A stretch of DNA of 64,000 nt from Rubrivivax rivuli (GTDB taxonomy: Bacteria > Pseudomonadota > Gammaproteobacteria > Burkholderiales > Burkholderiaceae_C). The notes under the pieces were generated by a model. It was not told where the DNA came from. It made no database searches and saw only the letters and a program-made list of their open reading frames with translations. Below, piece by piece: positions 8,754-16,740 of the stretch. Made by a program: the position numbers and the translations under genes. The stretch is from NCBI RefSeq assembly GCF_004016505.1, contig NZ_SACR01000005.1:62001-126000 (forward strand), written 5' to 3'. Position 1 is the first letter of the stretch. The number at the start of each line of letters is the position of its first letter.

Positions 8754-9089
8754 CTAGGGCTGCCCAGGCCCGGGCCCGGGCCCGGCACCGCCGCGCCGCG
8801 CGAACAGCAGCACCGGCCACAGCCACAGGCTCGCGAACCACAAGGCCACGCGGCCGGCCGAAAGTGGCCGGGTCTCGTGCTGCGCCACCTTGGCGAAGAG
8901 CACCCCGGCGCCCACCACCACGTAGAGCAGCAGCGCGCCGTAGAAGGCCACGCGCGCGCCATAGCTGCCCACGAACAAATCCCCCAGCACCCGGCCTGCG
9001 AAGGCCGCCGCCAGCACGGCCAACACCAGGGCCAGCGCCACGCCGGCCAGGGCGTGGCGCAGTTTCCACAAGGGGTCTTGGTAGGACAT
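8754..9089 (-). CDS. Small three-helix membrane protein
   Basis: A 111-residue protein that I do not recognise. It has three hydrophobic segments (about residues 10-34, 44-66 and 80-96) and a Gly-Pro repeat tail (GPGPGPGQP) encoded by a GGCCCG repeat. It is convergent with, and directly abuts, the carbonic anhydrase gene. The antisense strand carries no better candidate. Confidence 0.6.
   Translation of the reverse strand: MSYQDPLWKLRHALAGVALALVLAVLAAAFAGRVLGDLFVGSYGARVAFYGALLLYVVVGAGVLFAKVAQHETRPLSAGRVALWFASLWLWPVLLFARRGGAGPGPGPGQP
8767..8785. repeat. GGCCCG short tandem repeat
   Basis: Three perfect 6-base units plus a partial one, self-complementary, at the abutting 3' ends of two convergent genes. 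It encodes the Gly-Pro tail of the minus-strand membrane protein and could form a hairpin in either transcript. Confidence 0.6.
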
Positions 9090-9252
9090 GGCGCCAGGTG
9101 CGGGGTGAGGGTCAGGGCCTTGATTGTTTCAAACTTGCCTGCCCAGGCTGGCGGCCTGCCGGCAACCCGGCTGCATCCGAGCGCCCCGGGTTTGTCGTAC
9201 AACCCTGCACCTGCCCGGGCCTGCCGGGCTCCTTGAAGCCACCCGAGAACCC

Positions 9253-11346
9253 ATGCGCCTGTCCTTCGTTTCCCGCCTTTCCCCCTTGGCCCTGGCTGCC
9301 GGCGCCACTTGGGGGCTGCCCGCCCTGGCCAACCACGGCGGCCCCGTGACGGGCGCGCCGCAGACCATCATCGTGCAGGGCAGCCACTACGACAACGCCG
9401 TGGGCACGCAGGACGCCGCCTCGGCCGGCACCATCCGCCGCGCGCTGCTGCAGAGCCGGCCCGCGCAGCGCCCCGGCGAGGTGCTGGAGTTCGTGCCCGG
9501 GGTCATCGTCACGCAGCATTCGGGCGACGGCAAGGCCAACCAGTACTTCCTGCGCGGCTTCAACCTCGACCACGGCACCGACTTCGCCACCCGCATCAAC
9601 GGCATGCCGGTGAACATGCCCACGCACGGCCACGGCCAGGGCTACAGCGACATGAACTGGCTCCTGCCCGAACTGGTGGATCGGGTGGAGTACCGCAAGG
9701 GCCCGTACTTCGCGGCCGTGGGCGATTTCGCGGCCGCGGGCTCGGCCGACATCGAGTACCTGCACAGCGTGGCCGCGCCCTTTGCGCAACTCACGCTGGG
9801 CGAAAACGGCTACCGCCGCGGCGTGACCGGCGCCTCGGGCGCGATGGCGCCGGGCCTCACGGCGCTGGGCGCGGTGGAGTTGATGAACACCGACGGCCCC
9901 TGGACCGTGCCGGAGCGCGTGCGCAAGCTCAATGGCGTGTTCATGCTCAGCGGCGGCACGCGCGCCCAGGGCTGGCACGCCACGGCCATGGCCTACCGCT
10001 CGCGCTGGACGGCCACCGACCAGGTGCCGCAACGCCTGATCGACGCCGGCACCTACCAGGGCCGCCCCTTCGGCCGTTACGACAGCCTGGACCCCACCAC
10101 CGGGGGCGACAGCCAGCGCAGCAGCCTGTCGGCGCAGTGGCACAACGACGGCGCTGCGGGGCGCACGACGGTCTCGGGCTACTTCATCCACTACGACCTC
10201 GACCTGAACTCGAACTTCAGCTACGCGCTGGAGCGTCCGGCCGATGGCGACCAGTTCAAGCAGACCGACAAGCGCACGGTCTACGGCTTGGACGCCGAGC
10301 ACATCGTCAGCCACGACCTCGGGCCCTTTGCGGCGCGCACCCTGGCCGGCGTGCAACTGCGCCACGACCGCATCCGCGTGGGCCTGTACGACAGCGTGGC
10401 GCGTCGCATCACGAACACCGTGCGTGAAGACCGCGTGCGGCAGACGCAGCTTGGCGCCTACGCCCAGACCTCCGTGGAGTTCACGCCCGAGTGGCGGGCC
10501 GTGCTGGGGCTGCGGGCCGACCGCCTGCAGGCGCGCGTGGATGCGCTCACGCTGCCGGCCAATGGCGGCAGTGCCACCGACACGCAACTCTCGCCCAAGC
10601 TCACCGTGGTGTGGGCAGCGACGCCGCGCACCGAGCTCTTCTTCAACGCCGGCCGCGGCTTCCACAGCAACGATGCGCGCGGCATGACGGCGCGATTCGA
10701 TCCCAAGACCGGCGATCCGGCCGACCCCGTGCCGGCTCTGGTGCCGGTGACGGGCGCCGAGATCGGCCTGCGCACCGAGGCCGTGCGCGGGCTGCAGAGC
10801 TCGGTGTCGGTGTGGGGCCTGCGCTCGGCCAGCGAGCTGGTCTACATCGGCGACGCCGGCGCCACCGAAGCCAGCCTGGGCAGCCGCCGCCACGGCATCG
10901 AGTTCAGCAACCGCTGGCAGCCGGTGCCCTGGTTCCTGTTCGATGCCGACCTGGCCTTCAGCCATGCGCGCCTGAAGGACGGCAGCCGCATCCCCAATGC
11001 CATCGACCGCGTGGCCAGCGTGGCCGGCACCGTGAAGGATCTCGACGGCTGGACCGCCAGCCTGCAGTGGCGCTACCTCGGCCCGGGCGCGCTGGCCGAA
11101 GACAACAGCGTGCGCTCGATCCCGGCCTCCACCTTCAACCTGCGCGTGACCAAGGCGCTGGGCAAGCTGGTGGGTCACCCGGCCAGCGTGACGCTGGACG
11201 TCTTCAACCTTTTCGACCGCCGCGTCAACGACATCCAGTACTTCTACGAATCGCAGCTGCCCGGCGAGGCCGCGCCCGTGGGCGACCGCCACGTGCACCC
11301 CGCCGAGCCGCGCAACCTGCGTCTGACGCTGCAGGTGAGCTTCTGA
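9253..11346 (+). CDS. TonB-dependent outer-membrane receptor
   Basis: A 697-residue beta-barrel receptor with an N-terminal plug. Residues 1-24 are a signal peptide; the mature chain begins NHGGPV. The plug (about 45-165) includes RPGEVLEFVPGVIV and NQYFLRGFNLDHGTDF, and a His-rich stretch MPTHGHGQGYSDMNW. The chain ends with Phe (LQVSF), as barrels do. The short distance to the next gene (the stop codon shares one base with its start) suggests a common job. The ligand is unknown; the DUF4198 partner and His-rich plug make a metal plausible. The ATG at 9253 starts the signal peptide; the frame is open further upstream but without coding character. Confidence 0.88.
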   Translation: MRLSFVSRLSPLALAAGATWGLPALANHGGPVTGAPQTIIVQGSHYDNAVGTQDAASAGTIRRALLQSRPAQRPGEVLEFVPGVIVTQHSGDGKANQYFLRGFNLDHGTDFATRINGMPVNMPTHGHGQGYSDMNWLLPELVDRVEYRKGPYFAAVGDFAAAGSADIEYLHSVAAPFAQLTLGENGYRRGVTGASGAMAPGLTALGAVELMNTDGPWTVPERVRKLNGVFMLSGGTRAQGWHATAMAYRSRWTATDQVPQRLIDAGTYQGRPFGRYDSLDPTTGGDSQRSSLSAQWHNDGAAGRTTVSGYFIHYDLDLNSNFSYALERPADGDQFKQTDKRTVYGLDAEHIVSHDLGPFAARTLAGVQLRHDRIRVGLYDSVARRITNTVREDRVRQTQLGAYAQTSVEFTPEWRAVLGLRADRLQARVDALTLPANGGSATDTQLSPKLTVVWAATPRTELFFNAGRGFHSNDARGMTARFDPKTGDPADPVPALVPVTGAEIGLRTEAVRGLQSSVSVWGLRSASELVYIGDAGATEASLGSRRHGIEFSNRWQPVPWFLFDADLAFSHARLKDGSRIPNAIDRVASVAGTVKDLDGWTASLQWRYLGPGALAEDNSVRSIPASTFNLRVTKALGKLVGHPASVTLDVFNLFDRRVNDIQYFYESQLPGEAAPVGDRHVHPAEPRNLRLTLQVSF

Positions 11347-12167
11347 TGCGCCGCGCTGCTGCTCAAGCCGCGCTGGCAGCCCTGCTGGCGGGCGCCGGCG
11401 CGACCGCCAGTGCCCACGACAGCTGGTTCGCGCCGCTGCCGCGCACCGACCGCGGTGAGGTGGTGTTCGCCTTCGGCACGGGCAACCAGTTCCCGGTGCA
11501 GGAAGTCACCATCCCGCTGACGCAGTTGCGCAGCCACGGCTGCCAGGGCCCGGGCCAGCGCGCCGCGCCCATGCGCTGGGTGGCCGACCGGCCCACGGCG
11601 CTGGTGCTGCGTTCAGCCAGGCCGGTGCCGGCCGGTGCTGCACTGACCTGCTGGGCGCAGCTGCACCCCATCGCCATCGACATCGACGATGCCACCGTGG
11701 AGGTCTACCTCCAGGAGGTGAGCGCCCTGCCGGCCGTGCGCGAGCGCTGGGCAGCGCTGCGTGCGCGCGGCGTGCGCTGGCAGGAGAGTTACACCAAGGT
11801 CTCGCGCATCGAGGTGAACGCCCTGGAGGCCGCGGCCGTCGCCGCCACCGTGCCCGAGGCCATCGCGGGCCTCCCCATCGACTTGCGGCTGGAAAGCCCG
11901 CTGCCGCTGCGTGCCGGCGATACGCTGCGCGCTCAGTTGCTGCGCGACGGCCAGCCTCTGGCCGGCTTGCCACTGGAACTGCGCAGCGACCTCAGCCCCT
12001 TGGGTGTTTGGCGCCAGACCGACGCCGAGGGCCGCGTGAACATCCCGGTGCCCTTGGCCGCGCGCTGGGTCCTGCGGGGCGTGGAGCTTCGCGCTGCCGA
12101 GAAGCAGGCCGACGCATGGGACAGCCGCTTCATCACGCTGGCGTTCGAGGTGCTGCCGCGGCCCTGA
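11346..12167 (+). CDS. DUF4198-type periplasmic protein (metal-uptake related)
   Basis: A 273-residue exported protein. A signal peptide (residues 1-22) is followed at once by AHDSWFAP, the N-terminal His-Asp signature of DUF4198 proteins, a family that includes nickel-uptake (NikM-like) components. The C-terminal part (about 185-270) looks like a beta-sandwich (GQPLAGLPLELRSD, DAEGRVNIPVP), as in carboxypeptidase regulatory-like domains. Its ATG overlaps the TGA of the TonB receptor (TGATG), so translation is coupled. It is likely the periplasmic partner of that receptor; the metal is not identified. Confidence 0.7.
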   Translation: MRRAAAQAALAALLAGAGATASAHDSWFAPLPRTDRGEVVFAFGTGNQFPVQEVTIPLTQLRSHGCQGPGQRAAPMRWVADRPTALVLRSARPVPAGAALTCWAQLHPIAIDIDDATVEVYLQEVSALPAVRERWAALRARGVRWQESYTKVSRIEVNALEAAAVAATVPEAIAGLPIDLRLESPLPLRAGDTLRAQLLRDGQPLAGLPLELRSDLSPLGVWRQTDAEGRVNIPVPLAARWVLRGVELRAAEKQADAWDSRFITLAFEVLPRP

Positions 12168-12209
12168 GCCGGCGCCGCACAGCGCCGCGCCCGGCCCCCC
12201 CCCTAAGTT

Positions 12210-12354
12210 GCAAGGCACTTGGAGGGTCGACCACCCCTCCGGAGGCCTTGCGCCCCTGGGAATGAGGGGTTCGCGACAGGTCTGTGCAGACGATCATGGG
12301 TGTGCAAGTTTCACGGGCATGGCGCCTGTGCCGCCCGTCACCCCTCATCAGGAG
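12210..12354 (+). promoter_or_regulatory. Structured leader of PEP-CTERM gene
   Basis: The 5' region has nested pairings. GCAAGGC (12210-12216) pairs with GCCTTGC (12245-12251), enclosing GGAGGG/CCCTCC (12221-12226/12235-12240). ATGAGGGG (12262-12269) can pair perfectly with CCCCTCAT (12341-12348), which ends two bases before the AGGAG ribosome site (12350-12354). The same AGGGG can instead pair with CCCCT at 12253-12257. Between the long-range arms are ACGGGC/GCCCGT (12313-12318/12333-12338) and a small GTCT/AGAC hairpin. This is a candidate translational switch; it could also be chance in GC-rich DNA. Confidence 0.35.
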
Positions 12355-12363
12355 TTCGCACCC

Positions 12364-12972
12364 ATGAAGGTTACGCACGTCGCTCTGGCTGCCGCGTTGT
12401 TGGCCGTATCTGCCGCTGCCTCCGCCCAGACCACCACCTACACCAGCGCGGCCACTTTCCTGGCCAACGTGGCGCCGGGCTCCTACACCGAAGGCTTCGC
12501 CGACCCGTTCTTCAGCGGAGAACCCTCGGCCACCTTCACGGGCAATGGGTTCACCTACACCGTGTCGGCCCCCGGCGGCGTGTACGGCAACGGCACCCTC
12601 ATCGGCACCAACCTGCCCACCGAGACACTGACCGTCACCTTCTCTGGCGCCACTGTCACCGCCATCGGCGGCAACTTCTGGGCCACCAACATCAGTGACG
12701 TGTTCCAGCCGGTGCCGGTCACGCTCACGCTGAGCGACGGCACGACCACCACCTTCACCCCGGTCAGTGAGACAACGGGCAGCTTCCGTGGTTTCACCAC
12801 CACCCTCGGCATCACTTCGATGACCATCGCCTCGACCGCGGGCGTTTATGCCGGCATGGGCAACCTGACGGTGGGCGTGGCGGCCATTCCCGAGCCCGGC
12901 ACCTGGCTGATGATGGCCCTGGGCGTGGGCGCACTGCTGCTGCGCAACTCGCGCCGCAACGCGCAGGCCTGA
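12364..12972 (+). CDS. PEP-CTERM sorting-domain protein
   Basis: A 202-residue secreted protein. Residues 1-21 are a signal peptide (ends AASAQ). The middle is a Thr/Gly/Ser-rich beta-sandwich-like domain without known motifs. Residues about 177-199 are the PEP-CTERM sorting signal: IPEPGTWLMM, a hydrophobic helix, then NSRRN. The ATG at 12364 is 9 bases from AGGAG. It is followed by a good terminator, so it is monocistronic. Exosortase-dependent surface proteins of this kind are linked to extracellular polymer production and biofilm in proteobacteria; the precise role is unknown. Confidence 0.85.
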   Translation: MKVTHVALAAALLAVSAAASAQTTTYTSAATFLANVAPGSYTEGFADPFFSGEPSATFTGNGFTYTVSAPGGVYGNGTLIGTNLPTETLTVTFSGATVTAIGGNFWATNISDVFQPVPVTLTLSDGTTTTFTPVSETTGSFRGFTTTLGITSMTIASTAGVYAGMGNLTVGVAAIPEPGTWLMMALGVGALLLRNSRRNAQA

Positions 12973-13016
12973 TCGGCGCGCTTCCAGCCCGCCGCGCAGC
13001 GGCGAGCCACCTCCAG

Positions 13017-13041
13017 AGCCCGGGTCCAGCCCGGGCTTTTT
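13017..13041 (+). terminator. Rho-independent terminator
   Basis: AGCCCGGG (13017-13024), loop TCCAG, CCCGGGCT (13030-13037), followed by TTTT. It ends the PEP-CTERM transcript. In the 322-base gap between that gene and mraZ, I see nothing further between here and the mraZ promoter at 13228. Confidence 0.88.
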
Positions 13042-13227
13042 GCTTTCTTCGCGCCGTGCGGGCCAGTTCGGCGGGCTCGCACCTGTCGGCCCGTGGGGTC
13101 TGAAGTTCTCAGAAACGACTTTCAGTCACCCTTCCAAGTCCTTCATTCAGAACAACTTTCTCCCTCCGTCGACTTCCACTTCGGCGTCTAAGTGCTTGAT
13201 TTGATTGATTTTTTGGGGCGCGTCGCA

Positions 13228-13256
13228 TTGACCCGGGCCCTGGTGCTCAGTTAAAG
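13228..13256 (+). promoter_or_regulatory. Promoter of the dcw cluster
   Basis: TTGACC at 13228-13233 (-35), 17-base spacer, TTAAAG at 13251-13256 (-10). The -10 box touches the first MraZ repeat, so bound MraZ would block RNA polymerase, consistent with known MraZ autorepression. Confidence 0.7.
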
Positions 13257-13290
13257 TGGGAGTTCGTGGTGTTTAGTGGGGGAAAGTGGC
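13256..13290 (+). promoter_or_regulatory. MraZ-binding repeats
   Basis: Four GTGG-starting repeats begin at 13256, 13266, 13276 and 13286, exactly one DNA turn (10 bp) apart: GTGGGAGTTC, GTGGTGTTTA, GTGGGGGAAA, GTGGC. This matches the known MraZ operator (TGGG/TGGT boxes at 10-bp spacing just upstream of mraZ). The fourth copy would include a possible GTG start of mraZ. Confidence 0.8.
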
Positions 13291-13294
13291 TGTC

Positions 13295-13729
13295 ATGGTG
13301 TTCCGCGGGGGTCCGGTACTGACGTTGGACGGCAAGGGGCGCATCACCGTGCCCAGCCGTTGGCGTGACGTGCTCATGGCCACCGTGCAGGGCCAGATGG
13401 TCGTGGCCAAGAACCCCGATGGCTGCCTCTCGCTGTACCCGCTACCCGTGTGGGAGAACTTCGAGAACAGCGTGCTCTCGCTGGCCACCGAGAACGACGC
13501 CTGGCGTCGCTTCTTCATCGGCAGCGCCACCGAGGTGGAACTCGACGGCGCCGCGCGCGTGCTGATCCCGCCTGAGCTGCGGGAATGGGCCGGCCTGGTG
13601 GAGAAGGTCAAGTTCATGGGCGTGGGCTCGCATTTTGAGCTCTGGGACAGCGCCCGCCACGAGGCCCGCGAGGCCGAGGCCCTGGCCCAAGGCCGGCCCG
13701 AAGCGCTGCGCAACCTGGTCATCCGGTGA
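13295..13729 (+). CDS. mraZ: MraZ, transcriptional regulator of the dcw cluster
   Basis: A 144-residue DNA-binding protein made of two SpoVT/AbrB-like beta-hairpin modules. Hallmarks are [17 protein letters not shown] (first module) and [19 protein letters not shown] (second module). The ATG at 13295 gives the usual N-terminus MVFRG; a GTG nine bases upstream (13286) would give three extra residues and sits closer to the GGGGG stretch, so the start is not certain. MraZ represses its own operon through the repeats just upstream. Its stop overlaps the GTG start of rsmH by four bases. Confidence 0.95.
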   Translation: MVFRGGPVLTLDGKGRITVPSRWRDVLMATVQGQMVVAKNPDGCLSLYPLPVWENFENSVLSLATENDAWRRFFIGSATEVELDGAARVLIPPELREWAGLVEKVKFMGVGSHFELWDSARHEAREAEALAQGRPEALRNLVIR

Positions 13730-14658
13730 ACACGGCCCCTGCATGGCGCCACACCACCGTGCTGCTGAACGAGGCCGTCGAGGCCCTGGTGACGCAGCCC
13801 GATGGCCTTTACGTGGACGGCACCTTCGGCCGCGGCGGGCACAGCCGCGCCGTGCTGGCGCTGCTGGGGCCGGCGGGCCGCCTGCTGGCCTTCGACAAGG
13901 ACCCCGAGGCCATCGCCGCGGCGCAAGCCATCACCGACCCGCGTTTCGCCATCTGCCACGCCAGCTTCGACAGCATGGCCGAGGAGCTGGCCGCGCGCGG
14001 CATCACCCAGGTGGCGGGCGTGCTGCTCGACCTGGGCATCAGCTCGCCGCAGATCGACAACGGCGAGCGCGGCTTCAGCTTTCGGTTTGACGCCCCGCTG
14101 GACATGCGCATGGACACCACGCGCGGCGAGACGGCGGCTGAATTCCTGGCACGTGCCGACGTGCGTGAGATCACGGAGGTGATACGTGACTATGGCGAAG
14201 AACGGTTTGCTGCTCCGATTGCAAAGGCGCTTGTCGCTCGCCGCGAAAGCGGCCATCCCGTCTTGCGCACCGGCGAGCTTTCCGCGCTCGTGGCTCGCAC
14301 CGTCAAAACCCGCGAGCAAGGCCAGGACCCTGCAACGCGCACGTTTCAAGCTCTACGGATTCACGTCAACGCCGAGCTTGAGGCGCTGCAACAAGGGCTG
14401 AAGGCGGCGCTGGCGCTGCTGGCGCCGGGTGGGCGCCTGGTGGTCATCAGCTTCCACTCGCTGGAAGACCGCATCGTGAAGACCTTCATCGCCGGCGAAA
14501 GCCGCGAGGTGGTGGACCGCCGCGCGCCCTTCGCGCCGGCCAAGGCGATGCGGCTGAACGCGCTGGCGCGCATCAAGCCCAGCGCCGAAGAGATCAGCGC
14601 CAACCCGCGCGCGCGTTCGGCCGTGATGCGCGTGGCCGAACGCACGCTGGCGGCCTGA
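13726..14658 (+). CDS. rsmH: 16S rRNA m4C1402 N4-methyltransferase
   Basis: A 310-residue SAM-dependent enzyme that methylates N4 of C1402 in 16S rRNA. Motifs include [13 protein letters not shown] at the start, the SAM-binding [14 protein letters not shown] (residues about 27-40), [10 protein letters not shown] and, near the C-terminus, [13 protein letters not shown]. It starts with GTG overlapping the mraZ stop (GTGA). Length is normal for RsmH (about 310-320). Confidence 0.97.
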   Translation: MNTAPAWRHTTVLLNEAVEALVTQPDGLYVDGTFGRGGHSRAVLALLGPAGRLLAFDKDPEAIAAAQAITDPRFAICHASFDSMAEELAARGITQVAGVLLDLGISSPQIDNGERGFSFRFDAPLDMRMDTTRGETAAEFLARADVREITEVIRDYGEERFAAPIAKALVARRESGHPVLRTGELSALVARTVKTREQGQDPATRTFQALRIHVNAELEALQQGLKAALALLAPGGRLVVISFHSLEDRIVKTFIAGESREVVDRRAPFAPAKAMRLNALARIKPSAEEISANPRARSAVMRVAERTLAA

Positions 14659-14674
14659 AGGCAGGGCACACGGC

Positions 14675-14989
14675 ATGGGCCTGAAGCTCAACCTGCTGCT
14701 CGTGGCGGCCTTGCTCGCCAGCTGCCTGGTGCTGGTGAAGACCAGCTATGAATCGCGCCAGCTCTTCGCGCAGCTGGACGCCGCGCGCGCCGAGCAGCGC
14801 CAGCTCGACGCCGAATACAAGCGCCTGGACGCCGAGGCCCAGGCCCAGGGCACGCACCTGCGCGTGGAGCGCACCGCGCGCGAAAAGCTGCTGATGCGCA
14901 CCGCCACGCCGGGCGTGACGGCCTACGTGGTGGACCCGCTGGCAACCGCCGCCAGCGCCGCTGCGGCAACCCCGGGGGCCAGCCGATGA
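14675..14989 (+). CDS. ftsL: Cell division protein FtsL
   Basis: A 104-residue bitopic membrane protein of the divisome, partner of FtsB and FtsQ. It has one transmembrane helix (about residues 5-20), then a periplasmic coiled coil (about 27-65, with LFAQLDAARAEQRQLDAEYKRL) and a short Ala-rich tail. Sequence conservation in FtsL is low, so position between rsmH and ftsI and the architecture carry the call. It overlaps ftsI by four bases (ATGA). Confidence 0.92.
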   Translation: MGLKLNLLLVAALLASCLVLVKTSYESRQLFAQLDAARAEQRQLDAEYKRLDAEAQAQGTHLRVERTAREKLLMRTATPGVTAYVVDPLATAASAAAATPGASR

Positions 14990-16740
14990 GCACGCCCACC
15001 ACCGTGCGCAGCGTCAACTACGCCACCAGCCCGCTGCTGGCTAGCAAGACGCCGCCCTGGCGCTCGCGTTTCGTCGTGCTGCTGGTGGGCCTGGCCTTCC
15101 TGGTGCTGCTGGGGCGCGCGGTGCACCTGCAGATCATCGCCACCGATTTCTACCAGGCGCAGGGCGAGAAGCGCTTCGTGCACAAGCAGCCGCTGCCGGC
15201 CAGCCGCGGGCGCATCCTCGACCGCAACGGCCTCGTGCTGGCCACCAGCGTGGCCCTGCCTTCGGTGCAGGTGGACGCCAAGACCTTCAGCGCCGACACC
15301 GCGCAGCGCAAGGCCCTGGCGCAGAAGCTGGAGATGCCGCTGTCCGAGCTGAACGAGCGGCTGGACGGCGTGAACAGCGGCGCCGTGGTGCTGCGCCGCC
15401 ACGTGGAAGAAGCCGCCTGGCAGGACATCAAGGCCATGGGCCTGAAGGGCGTGCAGGAAGTGCGCGAGTACAAGCGCCGCTACCCCGAGGGCGAGGCCGC
15501 TGCGCACGTGGTGGGCTTCACCAACATCGACGGCAAGGGGCAGGAAGGCATCGAGCTCGGTTTCCAGACCCAGCTGCTGGGCCAGGCTGGCCAGCGCCAG
15601 GTGGTGCGCGACCGCCTGGGCCGCGTGGTGGAAGACATCGGCGACCAGGCCAACCCGGTGCACGGCCAGGACATCACGCTGTCCATCGACAGCAAGGTGC
15701 AGTTCTTCGCCTACCAGCGCGTGCGCGACGCCGTCTTCGAACACAAGGCCAAGGCCGGCAGCGTGGTGGTGCTGGACACGCAGACCGGCGAGGTGCTGGC
15801 GCTGGCCAACTACCCGAGCTACGACCCTGCCAACCGCAAGAACCTCAGTGGCGCGCAGCTGCGCAACCGCGCGCTGACCGACATCTTCGAGCCCGGCTCG
15901 ACGATGAAGCCCTTCGTGGCCGCCCTGGCGCTGGAGACCGGCCGCGTGACGCCGGACACCCCCATCAACACCGCGCCGGGCCGCATCACCATCACCGGCA
16001 GCACCATCAACGACGCCCACCCGCACGGCGTGCTGACGGTGGCGCAGGTCATCCAGAAGAGCAGCAACGTCGGCACCGTGAAGCTGGCGCTGGCCATGCC
16101 CGCGCGCGAGCTGTGGGAGATGTACACCGCCATCGGCCTGGGCCAGAAGCCGCGCATCGATTTCCCCGGCGCGGTGACGGGCCGGCTGCGCCCCTACAAG
16201 ACCTGGCGGCCCATCGAGCACGCGACGATGAGCTACGGCTACGGGCTCTCGGCCAGCCTGTTCCAGCTGGCGCGCGCCTACACCGTGTTTGCGCGCGACG
16301 GCGAGCTGATCCCGGTGACCATCCAGCGCACCGACACGCCCACCGGCGGCCAGCGCGTCATGAGCGCCAAGACCGCGCAACAGGTGCGCCAGATGCTGCT
16401 GATGGCCACCAGCGCCGGCGGCACGGGTACCAAGGCCCAGGCCATCGGCTACTCGGTGGGCGGCAAGAGCGGCACCGCGCGCAAGCAAGAGGGCAAGGGC
16501 TACGGCAACAAGTACCGCTCGTGGTTCGTGGGCCTGGCGCCCGTGGGCAACCCGCGCATCGTGGTGGCGGTGATGGTCGACGAGCCGGGCAAGGGCGTCT
16601 ACTACGGCGGCGAAGTGGCCGCGCCGGTGTTCAGCCAGGTGGTGCAGCAGACGCTGCGCATGATGAACGTGGCGCCCGACATCGACGTGAAGGCGCAGAT
16701 CAGCGCCAAGCCCGTGCCCAGCGAAACGGAGAGCTTCTGA
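14986..16740 (+). CDS. ftsI: Division transpeptidase PBP3
   Basis: A 584-residue class B penicillin-binding protein that cross-links septal peptidoglycan. One N-terminal membrane helix (about 28-46), the non-catalytic N-domain beginning with ASRGRILDRNG, then the transpeptidase domain with catalytic S305 in GSTMKP, S359-S-N361, and the K494-S-G-T motif. Length is normal. Its stop is fused to the murE start (TGATG). Confidence 0.97.
   Translation: MSTPTTVRSVNYATSPLLASKTPPWRSRFVVLLVGLAFLVLLGRAVHLQIIATDFYQAQGEKRFVHKQPLPASRGRILDRNGLVLATSVALPSVQVDAKTFSADTAQRKALAQKLEMPLSELNERLDGVNSGAVVLRRHVEEAAWQDIKAMGLKGVQEVREYKRRYPEGEAAAHVVGFTNIDGKGQEGIELGFQTQLLGQAGQRQVVRDRLGRVVEDIGDQANPVHGQDITLSIDSKVQFFAYQRVRDAVFEHKAKAGSVVVLDTQTGEVLALANYPSYDPANRKNLSGAQLRNRALTDIFEPGSTMKPFVAALALETGRVTPDTPINTAPGRITITGSTINDAHPHGVLTVAQVIQKSSNVGTVKLALAMPARELWEMYTAIGLGQKPRIDFPGAVTGRLRPYKTWRPIEHATMSYGYGLSASLFQLARAYTVFARDGELIPVTIQRTDTPTGGQRVMSAKTAQQVRQMLLMATSAGGTGTKAQAIGYSVGGKSGTARKQEGKGYGNKYRSWFVGLAPVGNPRIVVAVMVDEPGKGVYYGGEVAAPVFSQVVQQTLRMMNVAPDIDVKAQISAKPVPSETESF

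Noticed and set aside
9112..11298. A 728-codon open frame antisense to the TonB receptor
   Set aside because: The plus-strand receptor has a signal peptide, plug motifs and a C-terminal Phe; the antisense frame has none of these.
2890..12972. sigma54 (PrsR-type) promoters upstream of the PEP-CTERM genes
   Set aside because: I looked for GG-N10-GC elements ahead of the genes at 2890 and 12364 and found none convincing.
14923..16488. A 521-codon antisense frame across ftsI
   Set aside because: Overlaps an essential gene with intact catalytic motifs and has no family features of its own.
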